DNA from: Myxococcales bacterium
GTDB taxonomy: Bacteria > Myxococcota > Myxococcia > Myxococcales > Anaeromyxobacteraceae
NCBI GenBank assembly: GCA_021806645.1
Contig: JAJZQX010000001.1
Location: 310,001-374,000 of the forward strand
Length of the DNA stretch: 64,000 nucleotides
Direction of reading: 5' to 3'
The stretch's first letter is position 1; each line of letters opens with the position of its first letter. The position numbers and the translations under genes are program-made. Shown in pieces: positions 1 to 9,360 of this stretch. The notes beneath the pieces were generated by a model that was not told the DNA's origin, searched no databases, and was given only the letters and a program-made list of their open reading frames with translations.

Positions 1-107
1 GAGTAGCCACATCCCGACCAGCGGCTTGCCGCTCCTCGGTTGGACTGCTACGACTGTGTCGGTCCCGCTCTCGGGACTGCTGACCAACGGCGGACGGGTG
101 GGTATCC

Positions 108-755
108 ATGACGGTCCGGGCGATCGCGGTCGAGGACGACGAGGCGGTCTCGCGACTGATCGCCCAGGTCCTCACCTCCCACGGCATCGAGGTGCTGGGA
201 ACGGCGGCGACAGGCGAGGAGGGCGTGGCGCTGGCCCGGCAGACCAGGCCGGACGTGGCGCTGGTAGATCTCGGCCTCCCACGGATGAGCGGCGAGGACG
301 TCATCGCCACCATCCGGCGCGACCAGCCGAATACCGCCTGCATCGCGCTCACCGCGGTGGACATCCCGGCCCGCGTGCTGGCTGCCATGCGGGCCGGGGC
401 CGCCGGCTACATCCTGAAGCCGTTCCACGCCGCCGATCTGGTCCGCGCGGTCGAGGATGTCCTCAGCGGCGACGCGGCCCCGATCAGCCCGCGCGCCGCC
501 AAGGTGCTGCTGGCCGAGCTGCGCGGTGACGCCCCCGACCAGAAGCCGTCCTCCGGCCCGGCGCTCTCCAAGCGCGAGCTGGAGGTGCTGGCGCTCCTGG
601 TCCACGGCCACACCTACGCCGACGTGGCTCAGGCGCTCGGCCTGGCCGAGGGTACGGTCCAGACCTACGTGAAGCGGATCTACGAGAAGATGGACGTCTC
701 CACCAAGGCCGAGGCGGCGCTGCTCGCCGTGGCCCGGGGGCTGGTGAAGCCCTAG
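108..755 (+). CDS. NarL/FixJ-family response regulator (receiver + LuxR HTH)
   Basis: A 215-residue two-domain response regulator. The receiver domain (about residues 1-120) keeps the acidic pair D10/D11, the phospho-acceptor D54 in VDLGLP, T82 and K104 in the LKPF motif, so it should be phosphorylated by a histidine kinase. Residues about 150-212 form a LuxR-type helix-turn-helix (LSKRELEVL followed by the recognition helix around GTVQTYVKRIYEKM), so the output is DNA binding. ATG at 108 is preceded by a GGGTGGG-like ribosome binding site. No kinase gene lies beside it in the window, although the sequence before 108 is cut by the window start. The regulated genes cannot be told from the sequence. 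Confidence 0.93.
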   Translation: MTVRAIAVEDDEAVSRLIAQVLTSHGIEVLGTAATGEEGVALARQTRPDVALVDLGLPRMSGEDVIATIRRDQPNTACIALTAVDIPARVLAAMRAGAAGYILKPFHAADLVRAVEDVLSGDAAPISPRAAKVLLAELRGDAPDQKPSSGPALSKRELEVLALLVHGHTYADVAQALGLAEGTVQTYVKRIYEKMDVSTKAEAALLAVARGLVKP

Positions 756-822
756 AAGTCCCGCGGATCCCGGCACTTCGGGCTCATGACGCACGAGGTC
801 ACGCCCCGCGGGAGCGTGCGCC

Positions 823-850
823 TTGACTTGCGGGGTTCGGTCCCTATAAT
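823..850 (+). promoter_or_regulatory. Strong sigma70-type promoter of the yceD-rpmF-plsX-fab cluster
   Basis: TTGACT at 823-828 and a perfect TATAAT at 845-850, separated by 16 bases. This is the best sigma70 match in the window. It lies in the 128-base gap between the response regulator and yceD. Transcription should start near 857, only a few bases before an in-frame TTG (860) and 27 bases before the ATG at 884. Confidence 0.85.
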
Positions 851-883
851 GAGCGCCCTTTGAGTACCGGAATAATTGCGCAA

Positions 884-1450
884 ATGCGCGTCAACATTGA
901 TGAAATCAAGGAAGCCGGCATCGACCGGCGCTGGGACTTGCCCCGCGAGGCGCTCGACGCCATCGTGCTGGGCGACCGCTCCGGCTGGCGGGCGAGCGGG
1001 GGCGCTCACGTCGAGGCCCGGATCGAGAAGCTCGACCGGCGCGTCTTCGTGAAGGCCAGGGTCACGGCCGAGCTGGCCGGCGAGTGCAGCCGGTGCCTCG
1101 CCCCCATCGCCTCCCGGCTTCCCTTCGCGTTCGCGTTGACGCTGGTTCCGGCCGACGAATACGACGAGCAGGAGAGCGTGGCGGCGGAGGACAAGGCCCA
1201 CCACCCGGTGGCCGGCAGCTTCGACCCGCAGCATGCGGAGGAAGAGGCCTACCAGGGAAAGGTGGTCGATCTCGACCCCTTCCTCCGCGAACAGGTGCTG
1301 CTGTCGCTGCCCGAGTACCCGGTCTGCCGGGAGGGCTGCAAGGGGCTCTGCTCCGTCTGCGGCAAGAACTTGAATGACGGCGAGTGCGGCTGCGACCGCA
1401 AGGTGCCCGACCCGCGCTGGGCCGGCCTCGCCAAGGTGAAGCTGACGTAG
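884..1450 (+). CDS. yceD: DUF177 / YceD-family protein
   Basis: A 188-residue member of the DUF177 (YceD) family, almost always encoded just before rpmF; members are implicated in 23S rRNA maturation. It has a CSRC pair in the middle and a cysteine-rich C-terminal segment (CREGC, CSVC, CGC), consistent with metal binding. Start choice is open. ATG at 884 gives the usual family N-terminus (MRVNIDEIKEAG). An in-frame TTG at 860 sits about 3 bases from the predicted transcription start and could start a leaderless message with 8 more residues. It is the first gene of the lipid/ribosome cluster and is followed after 34 bases by rpmF. Confidence 0.88.
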   Translation: MRVNIDEIKEAGIDRRWDLPREALDAIVLGDRSGWRASGGAHVEARIEKLDRRVFVKARVTAELAGECSRCLAPIASRLPFAFALTLVPADEYDEQESVAAEDKAHHPVAGSFDPQHAEEEAYQGKVVDLDPFLREQVLLSLPEYPVCREGCKGLCSVCGKNLNDGECGCDRKVPDPRWAGLAKVKLT

Positions 1451-1484
1451 TCCATTTCGCGGTACCAGCCGAAGGAGTATCACC

Positions 1485-1664
1485 GTGGGCGTTCCCAAGA
1501 AGCGTACCAGCAGCATGCGTCGCGACCGCCGCCGGGCGGCCAACTTCAAGTTGAAGGGCGTCAACGTCACCAAGTGCCCGAAGTGCCAGGAGCCGGTGCT
1601 GTCCCACCGCGTCTGTCCGTCCTGCGGGACGTACAAGGGCGCGCAGGTCACCGACGCGCCCTGA
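1485..1664 (+). CDS. rpmF: 50S ribosomal protein L32
   Basis: A 59-residue L32 of the large ribosomal subunit starting with GTG (MGVPKKRTS) behind GAAGGAG at 1471-1477. The N-terminus is basic. Two CxxC pairs (CPKC and CPSC) form the zinc ribbon, and the tail CPSCGTYKG is typical of L32. It sits between yceD and plsX, an arrangement conserved in many bacteria that ties ribosome production to phospholipid synthesis. Confidence 0.97.
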   Translation: MGVPKKRTSSMRRDRRRAANFKLKGVNVTKCPKCQEPVLSHRVCPSCGTYKGAQVTDAP

Positions 1665-1670
1665 GACTTG

Positions 1671-2705
1671 ATGACCAGGCACCTCGCGCCCGTCGCCGTC
1701 GATGCGATGGGGGGTGATCATGCCCCCGGCGCGATCGTGCAGGGTGCCATTGACGCGGCGCGCAAGGGCCACCCGGTCACGCTGGTGGGGCCGGAGGGGG
1801 TGATGCGCGAGGAGCTGGCACGCCGCCACGCGACCAGATCCCTTCCCATCGAGGTTCAGCACGCCACCGAGGTGATCGACTTCCACGATCACCCCGGGCA
1901 GGCGATGCGCCGCAAGAAGGACAACTCCATCCGCGTCTGCTTCGACCTGGTGGCGGAGGGCAAGGCGTGCGCCATGATCTCCGCCGGCAACTCCGGCGCG
2001 GTCATGGCTGGCGCCATCTTCGTCCTCGGCCGCCCCAAGGGCGTCGAGCGGCCGGCCATCGTGAGCGTCCTGCCGGGCTTGAAGGGCTTGCCCCTCCTGC
2101 TCGACATGGGGGCCAACGTCGACTGCAAGCCGATCCATCTCGTCCAGTTCGGCCTGATGGGTGAGCTCTACTCCCGCCGCGTGCTGGGGGTGGCACGGCC
2201 GAGCGTCGCCATCCTCTCCAACGGCGAGGAGGAGGCCAAGGGGACAGACCTGACCCGGGCCGCCGCCGGGGCGCTCCGGGGGGCGGCCATCGACTTCCGC
2301 GGCTACTGCGAGGGGCGCGATCTCCTCACCGGGGACTTCGACGTCATCGTCACCGACGGCTTCACCGGCAACGTGGCGCTCAAGACCATGGAGGGGACCG
2401 CCAAGGTGATCGGCGAGCACCTCAAGCGCGCCATCCGCAGCTCGCTGGTCTCGTCGGTCGGCGGCCTGCTGGCCAAGAAGGCGCTGGAAGCGATGAAGAA
2501 GCGCATGGACTGGCGCGAGATCGGTGGCGCGCCACTCCTCGGGGTGAACGGGGTGGGCTTCATCAGCCACGGCCGCTCCGATGCACTCGCCATCGAGAAC
2601 GCGATCCGGAGGGCCCGCGAGGCCGCACGGACCCACTTCGTGGACGAGCTCGCCACGGCCGTCGCACCGGCCGAGGCGCTGCTCGCCCTTGCCCAGGAGA
2701 ACTGA
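1671..2705 (+). CDS. plsX: Phosphate acyltransferase PlsX
   Basis: A 344-residue enzyme that makes acyl-phosphate from acyl-ACP for the PlsY route to phosphatidic acid; a peripheral membrane protein in characterised species. The N-terminal VDAMGGDHAPG motif is diagnostic of PlsX. Further conserved stretches are SAGNSGAVMAG and the glycine-rich GVNGVGFISHG near the C-terminus. ATG at 1671 follows the rpmF stop by 6 bases; a TTG directly before it (1668) is an alternative. The stop overlaps the fabH ATG by one base, so the two are probably translationally coupled. Confidence 0.97.
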   Translation: MTRHLAPVAVDAMGGDHAPGAIVQGAIDAARKGHPVTLVGPEGVMREELARRHATRSLPIEVQHATEVIDFHDHPGQAMRRKKDNSIRVCFDLVAEGKACAMISAGNSGAVMAGAIFVLGRPKGVERPAIVSVLPGLKGLPLLLDMGANVDCKPIHLVQFGLMGELYSRRVLGVARPSVAILSNGEEEAKGTDLTRAAAGALRGAAIDFRGYCEGRDLLTGDFDVIVTDGFTGNVALKTMEGTAKVIGEHLKRAIRSSLVSSVGGLLAKKALEAMKKRMDWREIGGAPLLGVNGVGFISHGRSDALAIENAIRRAREAARTHFVDELATAVAPAEALLALAQEN

Positions 2706-3685
2706 TGCGCTCGCTCGTCGTCGGCACCGGGAGCTACGCCCCGGCCAAGGTCCTCACCAACGCGGACCTGGAGAAGCTGGTCGACACCAACGACCAGTGG
2801 ATCCGGGAGCGGACCGGCATCCGCGAGCGGCACATCGCGGCGCCTGAAGAGGCCAGCAGCGATCTCGCCTTCCACGCCGCCACGCGCGCCCTGGCCATGG
2901 CCGGCCTCGATCCCGCCGACGTCGAGATGATCGTGGTCGGCACGGTGACGCCCGACTACCCGTTCCCCAGCACCGCGGTGGTGCTGCAGGGGCGGCTGGG
3001 CAACAAGAAGGCCTTCGCCTTCGACGTCTCGGCCGCCTGCGCCGGCTCCATGTACGCGCTCTCGGTGGCCGACCGCTTCATCACCTCGGGTGCCTGCAAG
3101 AACGCGCTGGTGATCGGCGTCGACACCCTGACCCGCATCACCAACTGGAAGGACCGGAACACCTGCATCCTCTTCGGCGACGGCGCCGGGGCCATGGTGC
3201 TGAAGGGGACCGGTGAGGCCAACCGCGGCCTCTCCACCATCCGGCTCCACGCCGACGGCTCGCTGGTCTCGATGCTGCTGCAGCCGGGTGGGGGCTCGCG
3301 CGAGCCGCTCACCGCGGAGACGATGGCGGCCGGGAGGCAGTACGTCTACATGAAGGGGACCGAGGTCTACAAGGTGGCGGTGCGCGCGCTGGCCGAGGTC
3401 TGCCACGAGGTGCTCGAGGCCGAAGGGCTCAAGCCCGCGGACGTCACCTACGTCATCGCCCACCAGGCCAACAAGCGGATCCTCGACGCCACACTGCAGC
3501 GGCTCGGGATCCCGGCCGAGAAGTGCTGGATGAACCTGGAGAAGTACGGCAACACCTCGTCGGCGAGCGTGCCCACCACGCTCGACGAGGCCAACCGGGC
3601 CGGCTGGTTCAAGCCGGGCGACGTGATCCTGATGATGGCCATCGGCGGCGGCATGGCGTGGGGCGGCGCCGTGCTGCGCTGGTGA
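2705..3685 (+). CDS. fabH: Beta-ketoacyl-ACP synthase III FabH
   Basis: A 326-residue KAS III that condenses a short acyl-CoA with malonyl-ACP to start fatty-acid synthesis. The catalytic triad is visible as C112 in VSAACAGSM, H253 in AHQANKR and N283 in YGNTSSAS. Length is normal for the family. The ATG overlaps the plsX stop by one base, and fabD follows with a 20-base gap. Confidence 0.97.
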   Translation: MRSLVVGTGSYAPAKVLTNADLEKLVDTNDQWIRERTGIRERHIAAPEEASSDLAFHAATRALAMAGLDPADVEMIVVGTVTPDYPFPSTAVVLQGRLGNKKAFAFDVSAACAGSMYALSVADRFITSGACKNALVIGVDTLTRITNWKDRNTCILFGDGAGAMVLKGTGEANRGLSTIRLHADGSLVSMLLQPGGGSREPLTAETMAAGRQYVYMKGTEVYKVAVRALAEVCHEVLEAEGLKPADVTYVIAHQANKRILDATLQRLGIPAEKCWMNLEKYGNTSSASVPTTLDEANRAGWFKPGDVILMMAIGGGMAWGGAVLRW

Positions 3686-3705
3686 GCGGGCCGACCGGGA
3701 CGACC

Positions 3706-4650
3706 ATGGGCAAGCTGGCGTTCATCTTCCCCGGGCAAGGGGCGCAGAAGGCGGGCATGGGGCGCGAGCTCGCCGAGCGCTTCCTGGAGGCGCGCGCCGT
3801 CTTCGAGGCCATCGACGAGGCGCTGGGGGAGAAGCTCTCCGCCCTCTGCTTCGAGGGGCCAGAGGAGGCGCTCAAGCTGACAGCCAACACGCAGCCCGCC
3901 ATCCTCGCCGTCTCGTCGGCCGCGGCGGCGGTGCTGGCCCGGGCCGGCGTGGTCCCCGACTTCGTGGCCGGCCACTCGCTGGGCGAGTACTCGGCGCTGG
4001 TGGCGGCCGGCGCCATCTCGGCGGCCCACGCGGCCCGCGCGGTCCGCGCCCGGGGCACCTTCATGCAGGAGGCGGTGCCGGCCGGGCAGGGGGCCATGAG
4101 CGCGGTGCTCGGGCTCGATCCGGCCCGGGTGACCGCCATCTGCGCCGAGGTGGCCGCCGCCACCGGGCAGGTGGTCTCGCCCGCCAACTTCAACGAGCCG
4201 TCCCAGACCGTCATCGCCGGCGCCGCCGCCGCGGTGGAGCAGGCCGGGGTTCGGCTCAAGGCGGCCGGCGCCAAGCGGGTGCTCCCGCTGCCCGTCTCCG
4301 CTCCCTTCCACTGCGCGCTCATGGCGCCGGTGACGGCGCGGCTGGAGCCGGTGCTGCGCGGCTGCACCTGGCGCGCGCCCGGCTGCCCGGTGGTCACCAA
4401 CGTCGAGGCGAAGCCCAACTCCGACCTGGCCCGGGTCGTCCCGCTGCTGCTGCAGCAGGTGACGGCACCGGTCCGCTGGATCGAGTGCGTCGAGGAGCTG
4501 GCGCGGCAGGGCGTCAACCGCCTGGTGGAGGTCGGCCCGGGGCGCGTGCTCGGCGGCCTGGTGAAGCGGATCGCGCCGGCCATCGAGGCGTTCAACGTCG
4601 AGGATGCGGCGTCGCTGGAGAAGACCCTGGCCGCGCTGAAGGGAGCCTAG
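3706..4650 (+). CDS. fabD: Malonyl-CoA:ACP transacylase FabD
   Basis: A 314-residue transacylase that loads malonate onto acyl carrier protein. The nucleophile is S91 in GHSLGEYS and the partner histidine is H202 in APFHCALM; the N-terminal FPGQGAQ motif is also present. ATG at 3706 gives the normal N-terminus (MGKLAFIFPGQG). A GTG at 3682 overlapping the fabH stop would add 8 residues and cannot be excluded. Confidence 0.96.
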   Translation: MGKLAFIFPGQGAQKAGMGRELAERFLEARAVFEAIDEALGEKLSALCFEGPEEALKLTANTQPAILAVSSAAAAVLARAGVVPDFVAGHSLGEYSALVAAGAISAAHAARAVRARGTFMQEAVPAGQGAMSAVLGLDPARVTAICAEVAAATGQVVSPANFNEPSQTVIAGAAAAVEQAGVRLKAAGAKRVLPLPVSAPFHCALMAPVTARLEPVLRGCTWRAPGCPVVTNVEAKPNSDLARVVPLLLQQVTAPVRWIECVEELARQGVNRLVEVGPGRVLGGLVKRIAPAIEAFNVEDAASLEKTLAALKGA

Positions 4651-4656
4651 AGGGCC

Positions 4657-5406
4657 ATGAACGACTTCAAGGGGAAGGTGGCGCTGGTCACCGGCGCGTC
4701 GCGCGGCATCGGCCGGGCCATCGCCGTGGCGCTGGCCCGGGGCGGCGCCAGCCTGGCGCTCAACTTCGCCGGCAACGAGGCGGCGGCCCAGGAGGCGCTC
4801 AAGCTGGTGACGGCGGTGGGCGCGCCCAGGGCGAAGCTCTACAAGTTCGACGTGGCCGATCCGGGCGCCTGCGGGAAGGCCGTGGACGAGGTGGTCGCCG
4901 AGTTCGGCGCGCTCCACATCCTCGTCAACAACGCCGGCATCGCCATCGACCAGCTGCTGATGCGGCTGAAGGACGAGGACTGGAAGCGCCAGCTGGACGT
5001 CAACCTGACCGGCGCGTTCAACCTCACCCGGGCCGTGTCGCGCCCCATGATGAAGGCGCGCGGCGGCGCCATCGTGAACCTCTCCTCGGTGGTCGGCGAG
5101 ATGGGCAACGCCGGGCAGGTCGCCTACGCGGCCAGCAAGGCCGGGCTCATCGGGCTGACCAAGAGTGTCGCGCGGGAGCTGGCTTCGCGTAACATCCGCT
5201 GCAACGCGGTCACCCCCGGGTTCATCGACACCGACATGACCTCGGCGTTGCCGGAGGCCGCCCGCGCCAAGTTGCTCGAGTCGATCCCGCTGGCGCGCCT
5301 CGGCTCGGCCGAGGACGTCGCCAACGCGGTCTGCTTCCTGGCCAGCGACCAGGCGGCCTACGTGACGGGCGAGGTGTTGAAGGTCAACGGCGGGATGTAC
5401 ATGTAG
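4657..5406 (+). CDS. fabG: 3-oxoacyl-ACP reductase FabG
   Basis: A 249-residue short-chain dehydrogenase that reduces 3-ketoacyl-ACP with NADPH. The cofactor motif TGASRGIG is at residues 12-19, NNAG at 91-94, and the catalytic residues S144, Y157 and K161 are in place. The C-terminal TGEVLKVNGGMYM is typical of FabG rather than other short-chain dehydrogenases. It follows fabD by 6 bases and precedes acpP. Confidence 0.96.
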   Translation: MNDFKGKVALVTGASRGIGRAIAVALARGGASLALNFAGNEAAAQEALKLVTAVGAPRAKLYKFDVADPGACGKAVDEVVAEFGALHILVNNAGIAIDQLLMRLKDEDWKRQLDVNLTGAFNLTRAVSRPMMKARGGAIVNLSSVVGEMGNAGQVAYAASKAGLIGLTKSVARELASRNIRCNAVTPGFIDTDMTSALPEAARAKLLESIPLARLGSAEDVANAVCFLASDQAAYVTGEVLKVNGGMYM

Positions 5407-5490
5407 TCGCGGGAGCCCCGCGGCGCGGCACCGGGCCGGTCACCGGATCTTGAAGCTGAAAGAGCAGTCCCCCCAACCAGGAGGAGCACC

Positions 5491-5730
5491 ATGTCGGCGA
5501 ACATCGAGCAGAAGGTCAAGGCCATCATCGCGGAGAACCTCGGCGTCAACGCCGACGAGATCAAGGCGACCTCCAGCTTCATCGACGACCTCGGCGCTGA
5601 CTCGCTCGACATCGTCGAGTTGGTCATGCAGATGGAGGAGGAGTTCGAGGTCGAGATCCCGGACGAAGAGGCCGAGAACATCAAGACCGTGCAGGACGCG
5701 GTCAACTTCATCACCACGCACAAGAAGTAG
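5491..5730 (+). CDS. acpP: Acyl carrier protein
   Basis: A 79-residue acidic acyl carrier protein. S38 in the GADSLD motif is the phosphopantetheine attachment site. It has a strong ribosome binding site, AGGAGGAG at 5479-5486, fitting its expected high expression. The 84-base gap after fabG and the GC hairpin after its stop suggest its message level may be set apart from its neighbours. Confidence 0.98.
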   Translation: MSANIEQKVKAIIAENLGVNADEIKATSSFIDDLGADSLDIVELVMQMEEEFEVEIPDEEAENIKTVQDAVNFITTHKK

Positions 5731-5743
5731 GCGCGGTCACGGC

Positions 5744-5764
5744 GCCCCGGGTAGATCCCGGGGC
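5744..5764 (+). terminator. GC hairpin between acpP and fabF (partial terminator or 3'-end stabiliser)
   Basis: Perfect inverted repeat GCCCCGGG / CCCGGGGC with 8-bp arms and a 5-base loop TAGAT, starting 13 bases after the acpP stop codon. No T-run follows, so it is not a canonical intrinsic terminator. It may be a leaky terminator or an RNA 3'-end stabiliser that leaves more acpP than fabF message. Confidence 0.5.
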
Positions 5765-5844
5765 GGTGGTGGCCAGGGCCTTGGGGCGCGGAGGGGGGTC
5801 CGTGCCTCGCGGGCGTGTCTTCAACCTCCGTCAGAGGTGGTTCG

Positions 5845-7086
5845 ATGAGCAGGCGTCGAGTCGTGGTCACGGGGATGGGCCTCATCTCTCCCGTCGGGAT
5901 TGGCGTGGCGCCTTCCTGGCGGTCGCTGGTGGCGGGGCGCAGCGGCATCGGCCCCATCACCCAGTTCGACGCCTCGACCTATCCGACCCGCATCGCCGGG
6001 GAGGTGAAGGGGTTCGAGCCCGGCGACTTCATGGACAAGAAGGAGGCGCGCCGCAACGACCGGTTCATCCAGTTCGCGCTGGCCGCCGCCGACATGGCCA
6101 TGAAGGACTCGGGCCTCGACATGTCCAAGGAGGACCCCGAGCAGGTCGGCTGCATCGTCGGCGCCGGCATGGGAGGCCTCGGCACCATCGAGGAGAGCCG
6201 GACGCTGCTCACCGAGAAGGGCCTGAGACGGCTCAGCCCTTTCTTCATCCCCAGCCTGATCATCAACCTGGCGCCGGGCCAGATCAGCATCCGTTACGGG
6301 ATGAAGGGGCCCAACTTCTCCACCGTCTCGGCCTGCGCCACCGGCAACCACTCGATCGGCGACGCGCTCCTCTACATCGAGCGCGGGTTGGCCGACGTGA
6401 TGGTGGCGGGCGGCTGCGAGGCCACCATCACCCCGCTCGGCGTGGGCGGCTTCTGCTCGGCGCGCGCCATGTCGGAGCGGAACGACGCCCCGGAGAAGGC
6501 CAGCCGGCCCTTCGACAAGGGGCGGGACGGCTTCGTGGCCGCCGAGGGGGCGGGCCTCCTCATCCTCGAGGAGTACGAGCATGCCCGCAAGCGCGGCGCC
6601 CGGATCTACGCCGAGCTGGCCGGCTACGGCGCCTCGGCCGACGCCTACCACGTCACCACGCCGGCGCCGGAGGGCGAGGGCGGGCAGCGGGCCATGAAGA
6701 TGGCCCTCAAGTTCGCCGGCATGAACGGCGACCAGGTCGGCTACGTCAACACGCACGGCACCTCCACGCCCATGGGCGACGTGGCCGAGTGCCAGGCCAT
6801 CAACAAGGTCTTCGGCGCTCACGCCCAGGAGGGGTTGGTGGTCTCCTCCACCAAGTCGATGACCGGCCACCTGCTGGGGGCCGCCGGCGGCTGCGAGGCG
6901 GTCGTCACGGTGATGGCGATCCACACCGGGGTCATCCCGCCGACCATCAACGTCGACGATCAGGATCCCGAGTGCCGGCTCGACGTGGTGCCCAACACCG
7001 CGCGCGAGAAGAAGCTCGACGTCGCCATCTCCAACAGCTTCGGGTTCGGCGGCACCAACTCGGTGCTGCTCTTCAAGGCCGTGTAG
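5845..7086 (+). CDS. fabF: Beta-ketoacyl-ACP synthase II FabF
   Basis: A 413-residue KAS II that elongates acyl-ACP chains. The Cys-His-His triad is C164 in VSACATG, H304 in NTHGTST and H342 in [13 protein letters not shown] at 5845 gives the standard N-terminus [12 protein letters not shown]; an in-frame start at 5815 would add 10 residues not seen in the family. It is the last gene of the fab cluster. No fabZ or fabI homologue is present in the window. Confidence 0.96.
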   Translation: MSRRRVVVTGMGLISPVGIGVAPSWRSLVAGRSGIGPITQFDASTYPTRIAGEVKGFEPGDFMDKKEARRNDRFIQFALAAADMAMKDSGLDMSKEDPEQVGCIVGAGMGGLGTIEESRTLLTEKGLRRLSPFFIPSLIINLAPGQISIRYGMKGPNFSTVSACATGNHSIGDALLYIERGLADVMVAGGCEATITPLGVGGFCSARAMSERNDAPEKASRPFDKGRDGFVAAEGAGLLILEEYEHARKRGARIYAELAGYGASADAYHVTTPAPEGEGGQRAMKMALKFAGMNGDQVGYVNTHGTSTPMGDVAECQAINKVFGAHAQEGLVVSSTKSMTGHLLGAAGGCEAVVTVMAIHTGVIPPTINVDDQDPECRLDVVPNTAREKKLDVAISNSFGFGGTNSVLLFKAV

Positions 7087-7109
7087 CGGCCGCTTTCGCG
7101 GGGAACGCC

Positions 7110-7553
7110 ATGGCCGACACGCTGGTCGCCGCCTCGGATCACGCCGGGCTCACGCTGCGCGCCGAGGCGGTCAAGGCGGCGCGGGCCCGCGGGGTGGAGG
7201 TCGAGGACCTCGGCCCCTTCACCGCCGACAGCGTCGACTACCCCGACTTCGCCGTCCGGGTCGGCGAGGCGCTGGCCGCCGGCCGCGCCCGCTTCGGCCT
7301 GCTGGTCTGCGGCACCGGGATCGGCATGTCGATCACGGCCAACAAGCTGGCCGGCGTCCGCGCGGCCCTCTGCCGCACCGAGTACGAGGCGCGCATGGCG
7401 CGCGCCCACAACGACGCCAACGTCCTCTGCCTCGGTGAGCGGGTCACGGGCGCCGGCCTGGCGACCGCCATCGTCGAGGCCTTCCTCGCCACGCCGTTCG
7501 AGGGCGGCCGTCACGCCCGGCGGGTCGAGAAGGTCAACGCCCTCGATCGCTGA
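7110..7553 (+). CDS. rpiB: Ribose-5-phosphate isomerase B
   Basis: A 147-residue RpiB/LacAB-family sugar-phosphate isomerase of the pentose phosphate pathway. Visible family features are SDHAG (H11), the catalytic cysteine C67 in CGTGIG, and [12 protein letters not shown] near the C-terminus (H100). ATG at 7110 follows fabF by 23 bases. The pairing rpiB-glyA is common in bacteria. Confidence 0.94.
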   Translation: MADTLVAASDHAGLTLRAEAVKAARARGVEVEDLGPFTADSVDYPDFAVRVGEALAAGRARFGLLVCGTGIGMSITANKLAGVRAALCRTEYEARMARAHNDANVLCLGERVTGAGLATAIVEAFLATPFEGGRHARRVEKVNALDR

Positions 7554-7625
7554 CGGCGCGGTTGCCGTTCCATGGCCCGGCGCGTTATGAACGCGCCTCC
7601 GGCCGCCTCCACCAGGAGTCCCGAC

Positions 7626-8882
7626 ATGATGTCCACCGCCCGCCTCTCCGAGGCCGACCCCGAGATCTTCCGCCTCATCCGCGAGGAGACCCGCCGCCAG
7701 GCCGAGGGGCTGGAGCTGATCGCCAGCGAGAACTTCGTCTCCCCTGCCGTGCTGGAGGCGGCCGGCTCGACGCTCACCAACAAGTACGCCGAGGGCTACC
7801 CGGGCAAGCGCTACTACGGCGGCTGCGAGGTGGTCGACCAGGTGGAGCAGCTGGCCATCGACCGGGCCAGGCAGCTCTTCGGCGCCGGGTTCGCCAACGT
7901 CCAGCCCCACTCCGGCTCGCAGGCCAACATGGCGGCCTACTTCGCGGTGGCGCAGCCGGGCGACACCATCGTCGCCATGAGCCTCAACTTCGGCGGGCAC
8001 CTCACCCACGGCTCACCGGTCAACTTCTCCGGGCGGCTCTTCAAGGTGGTGCCCTACGGCCTGCGCCAGTCCGACGAGCAGATCGCCATGGACGAGGTGG
8101 CGCGGCTCTGCCGCGAGCACCAGCCCAAGGTGCTGGTGGTGGGGGCCAGCGCCTACCCGCGCACGCTCGACTTCGCCCGCTTCGCCGCCATCGCCGACGA
8201 GGTCGGGGCCAAGCTGGTCGTCGACATGGCGCACATCGCCGGCCTGGTGGCGGCCGGGCTCCACCCCAACCCGCTGCCGCACGCGGCCATCGTCACCACC
8301 ACCACGCACAAGACGCTGCGCGGCCCGCGCGGCGGCATGATCCTGACCAACGACCCCGAGCTGGCCAAGAAGCTCAACAGCCAGATCTTCCCGGGCATCC
8401 AGGGCGGGCCGCTCGAGCACGTCATCGCCGCCAAGGCGGTGGCCTTCGGCGAGGCGCTGCGCCCCGAGTTCAAGACCTACCAGGCCAGCATCGTGAACAA
8501 CGCCCAGGCGCTGGCCCGGGGGCTGATCGCGGCCGGGCTGCGGCTGGTCTCGGGCGGGACCGACAACCACCTGATGCTGGTGGACCTGCGCCCCAAGAAG
8601 CTGACCGGCAAGGTGGCCGAGGAGGCGCTCGGCCGGGCCGGCATCACCGTCAACAAGAACATGATCCCGTGGGATCCGGAGAAGCCGTTCGTCACCTCCG
8701 GTATCCGCGTTGGGACGCCGGCGCTCACCACCCGCGGGTTCGGCGAGGCGGAGATGGCCACGGTGGCCACGCTCATCGGCCGGGCCCTCGACGCGCCCGC
8801 CGACGCCGCCTCGCTGGCGGCGGTGCGGGCCGAGGTTCGGGCCCTCTGCGCCCGCTTCCCGATGTACGCCGACCGCTACTGA
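7626..8882 (+). CDS. glyA: Serine hydroxymethyltransferase
   Basis: A 418-residue PLP enzyme that converts serine and tetrahydrofolate to glycine and methylene-tetrahydrofolate. The PLP lysine is K229 in [23 protein letters not shown] and [13 protein letters not shown] are diagnostic. ATG at 7626 lies 7 bases after AGGAG (7614-7618); ATG at 7629 is the alternative. An earlier in-frame start at 7572 has no good ribosome binding site. No glycine riboswitch was recognised in the 72 bases before it. Confidence 0.96.
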   Translation: MMSTARLSEADPEIFRLIREETRRQAEGLELIASENFVSPAVLEAAGSTLTNKYAEGYPGKRYYGGCEVVDQVEQLAIDRARQLFGAGFANVQPHSGSQANMAAYFAVAQPGDTIVAMSLNFGGHLTHGSPVNFSGRLFKVVPYGLRQSDEQIAMDEVARLCREHQPKVLVVGASAYPRTLDFARFAAIADEVGAKLVVDMAHIAGLVAAGLHPNPLPHAAIVTTTTHKTLRGPRGGMILTNDPELAKKLNSQIFPGIQGGPLEHVIAAKAVAFGEALRPEFKTYQASIVNNAQALARGLIAAGLRLVSGGTDNHLMLVDLRPKKLTGKVAEEALGRAGITVNKNMIPWDPEKPFVTSGIRVGTPALTTRGFGEAEMATVATLIGRALDAPADAASLAAVRAEVRALCARFPMYADRY

Positions 8883-8889
8883 GACGCCG

Positions 8890-9360
8890 ATGCGCTGCCC
8901 CTCCTGCGGCCACCTGGAAGACAAGGTCGTGGACTCCCGCGAGACGGGAGACGGGCAGAGCACGCGCCGGCGCCGGGAGTGCCTGGCCTGCGCGCGCCGC
9001 TTCACCACCTACGAGCGGATCGAGGAGAGCCTCCCGGTGGTGGTGAAGAAGGACGGGCGGCGCGAGGCCTTCGACCGGAAGAAGATCGTGGAGGGGCTGA
9101 CCCGGGCTTGCCAGAAGCGGCCGGTCTCGTCGGCGCAGGTGGAGGCGCTGGTCTCGGAGGTGGAGCGCCAGGTGCAGGAGCTGGGCGAGAAGGAGGTCCA
9201 GAGCCGCGTCATCGGCGAGACCCTGATGCGCCGGCTGCGCGACCTCGACCCGGTGGCCTTCGTCCGGTTCGCCTCGGTCTACCGCGCCTTCGAGGACGTC
9301 GGCGACTTCATGAGCGAGCTGCAGGGGCTGGCCGGAGAGAAGGGCGGTCGCCGGTCTTGA
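8890..9360 (+). CDS. nrdR: Transcriptional repressor NrdR
   Basis: A 156-residue NrdR, the ATP-cone repressor of ribonucleotide reductase genes. The N-terminal zinc ribbon has C3, C6, C31 and C34, followed by an ATP-cone domain starting around [18 protein letters not shown] at 8890 follows glyA by 7 bases. Its stop overlaps the TTG of ribD. nrdR beside the riboflavin genes is common in proteobacteria; no nrd gene is in the window. Confidence 0.97.
   Translation: MRCPSCGHLEDKVVDSRETGDGQSTRRRRECLACARRFTTYERIEESLPVVVKKDGRREAFDRKKIVEGLTRACQKRPVSSAQVEALVSEVERQVQELGEKEVQSRVIGETLMRRLRDLDPVAFVRFASVYRAFEDVGDFMSELQGLAGEKGGRRS

Noticed and set aside
5766-7109. Long frame overlapping fabF and running into rpiB
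   Set aside because: Only the last 147 codons (rpiB) are coding. The rest is a shadow of fabF in another frame.
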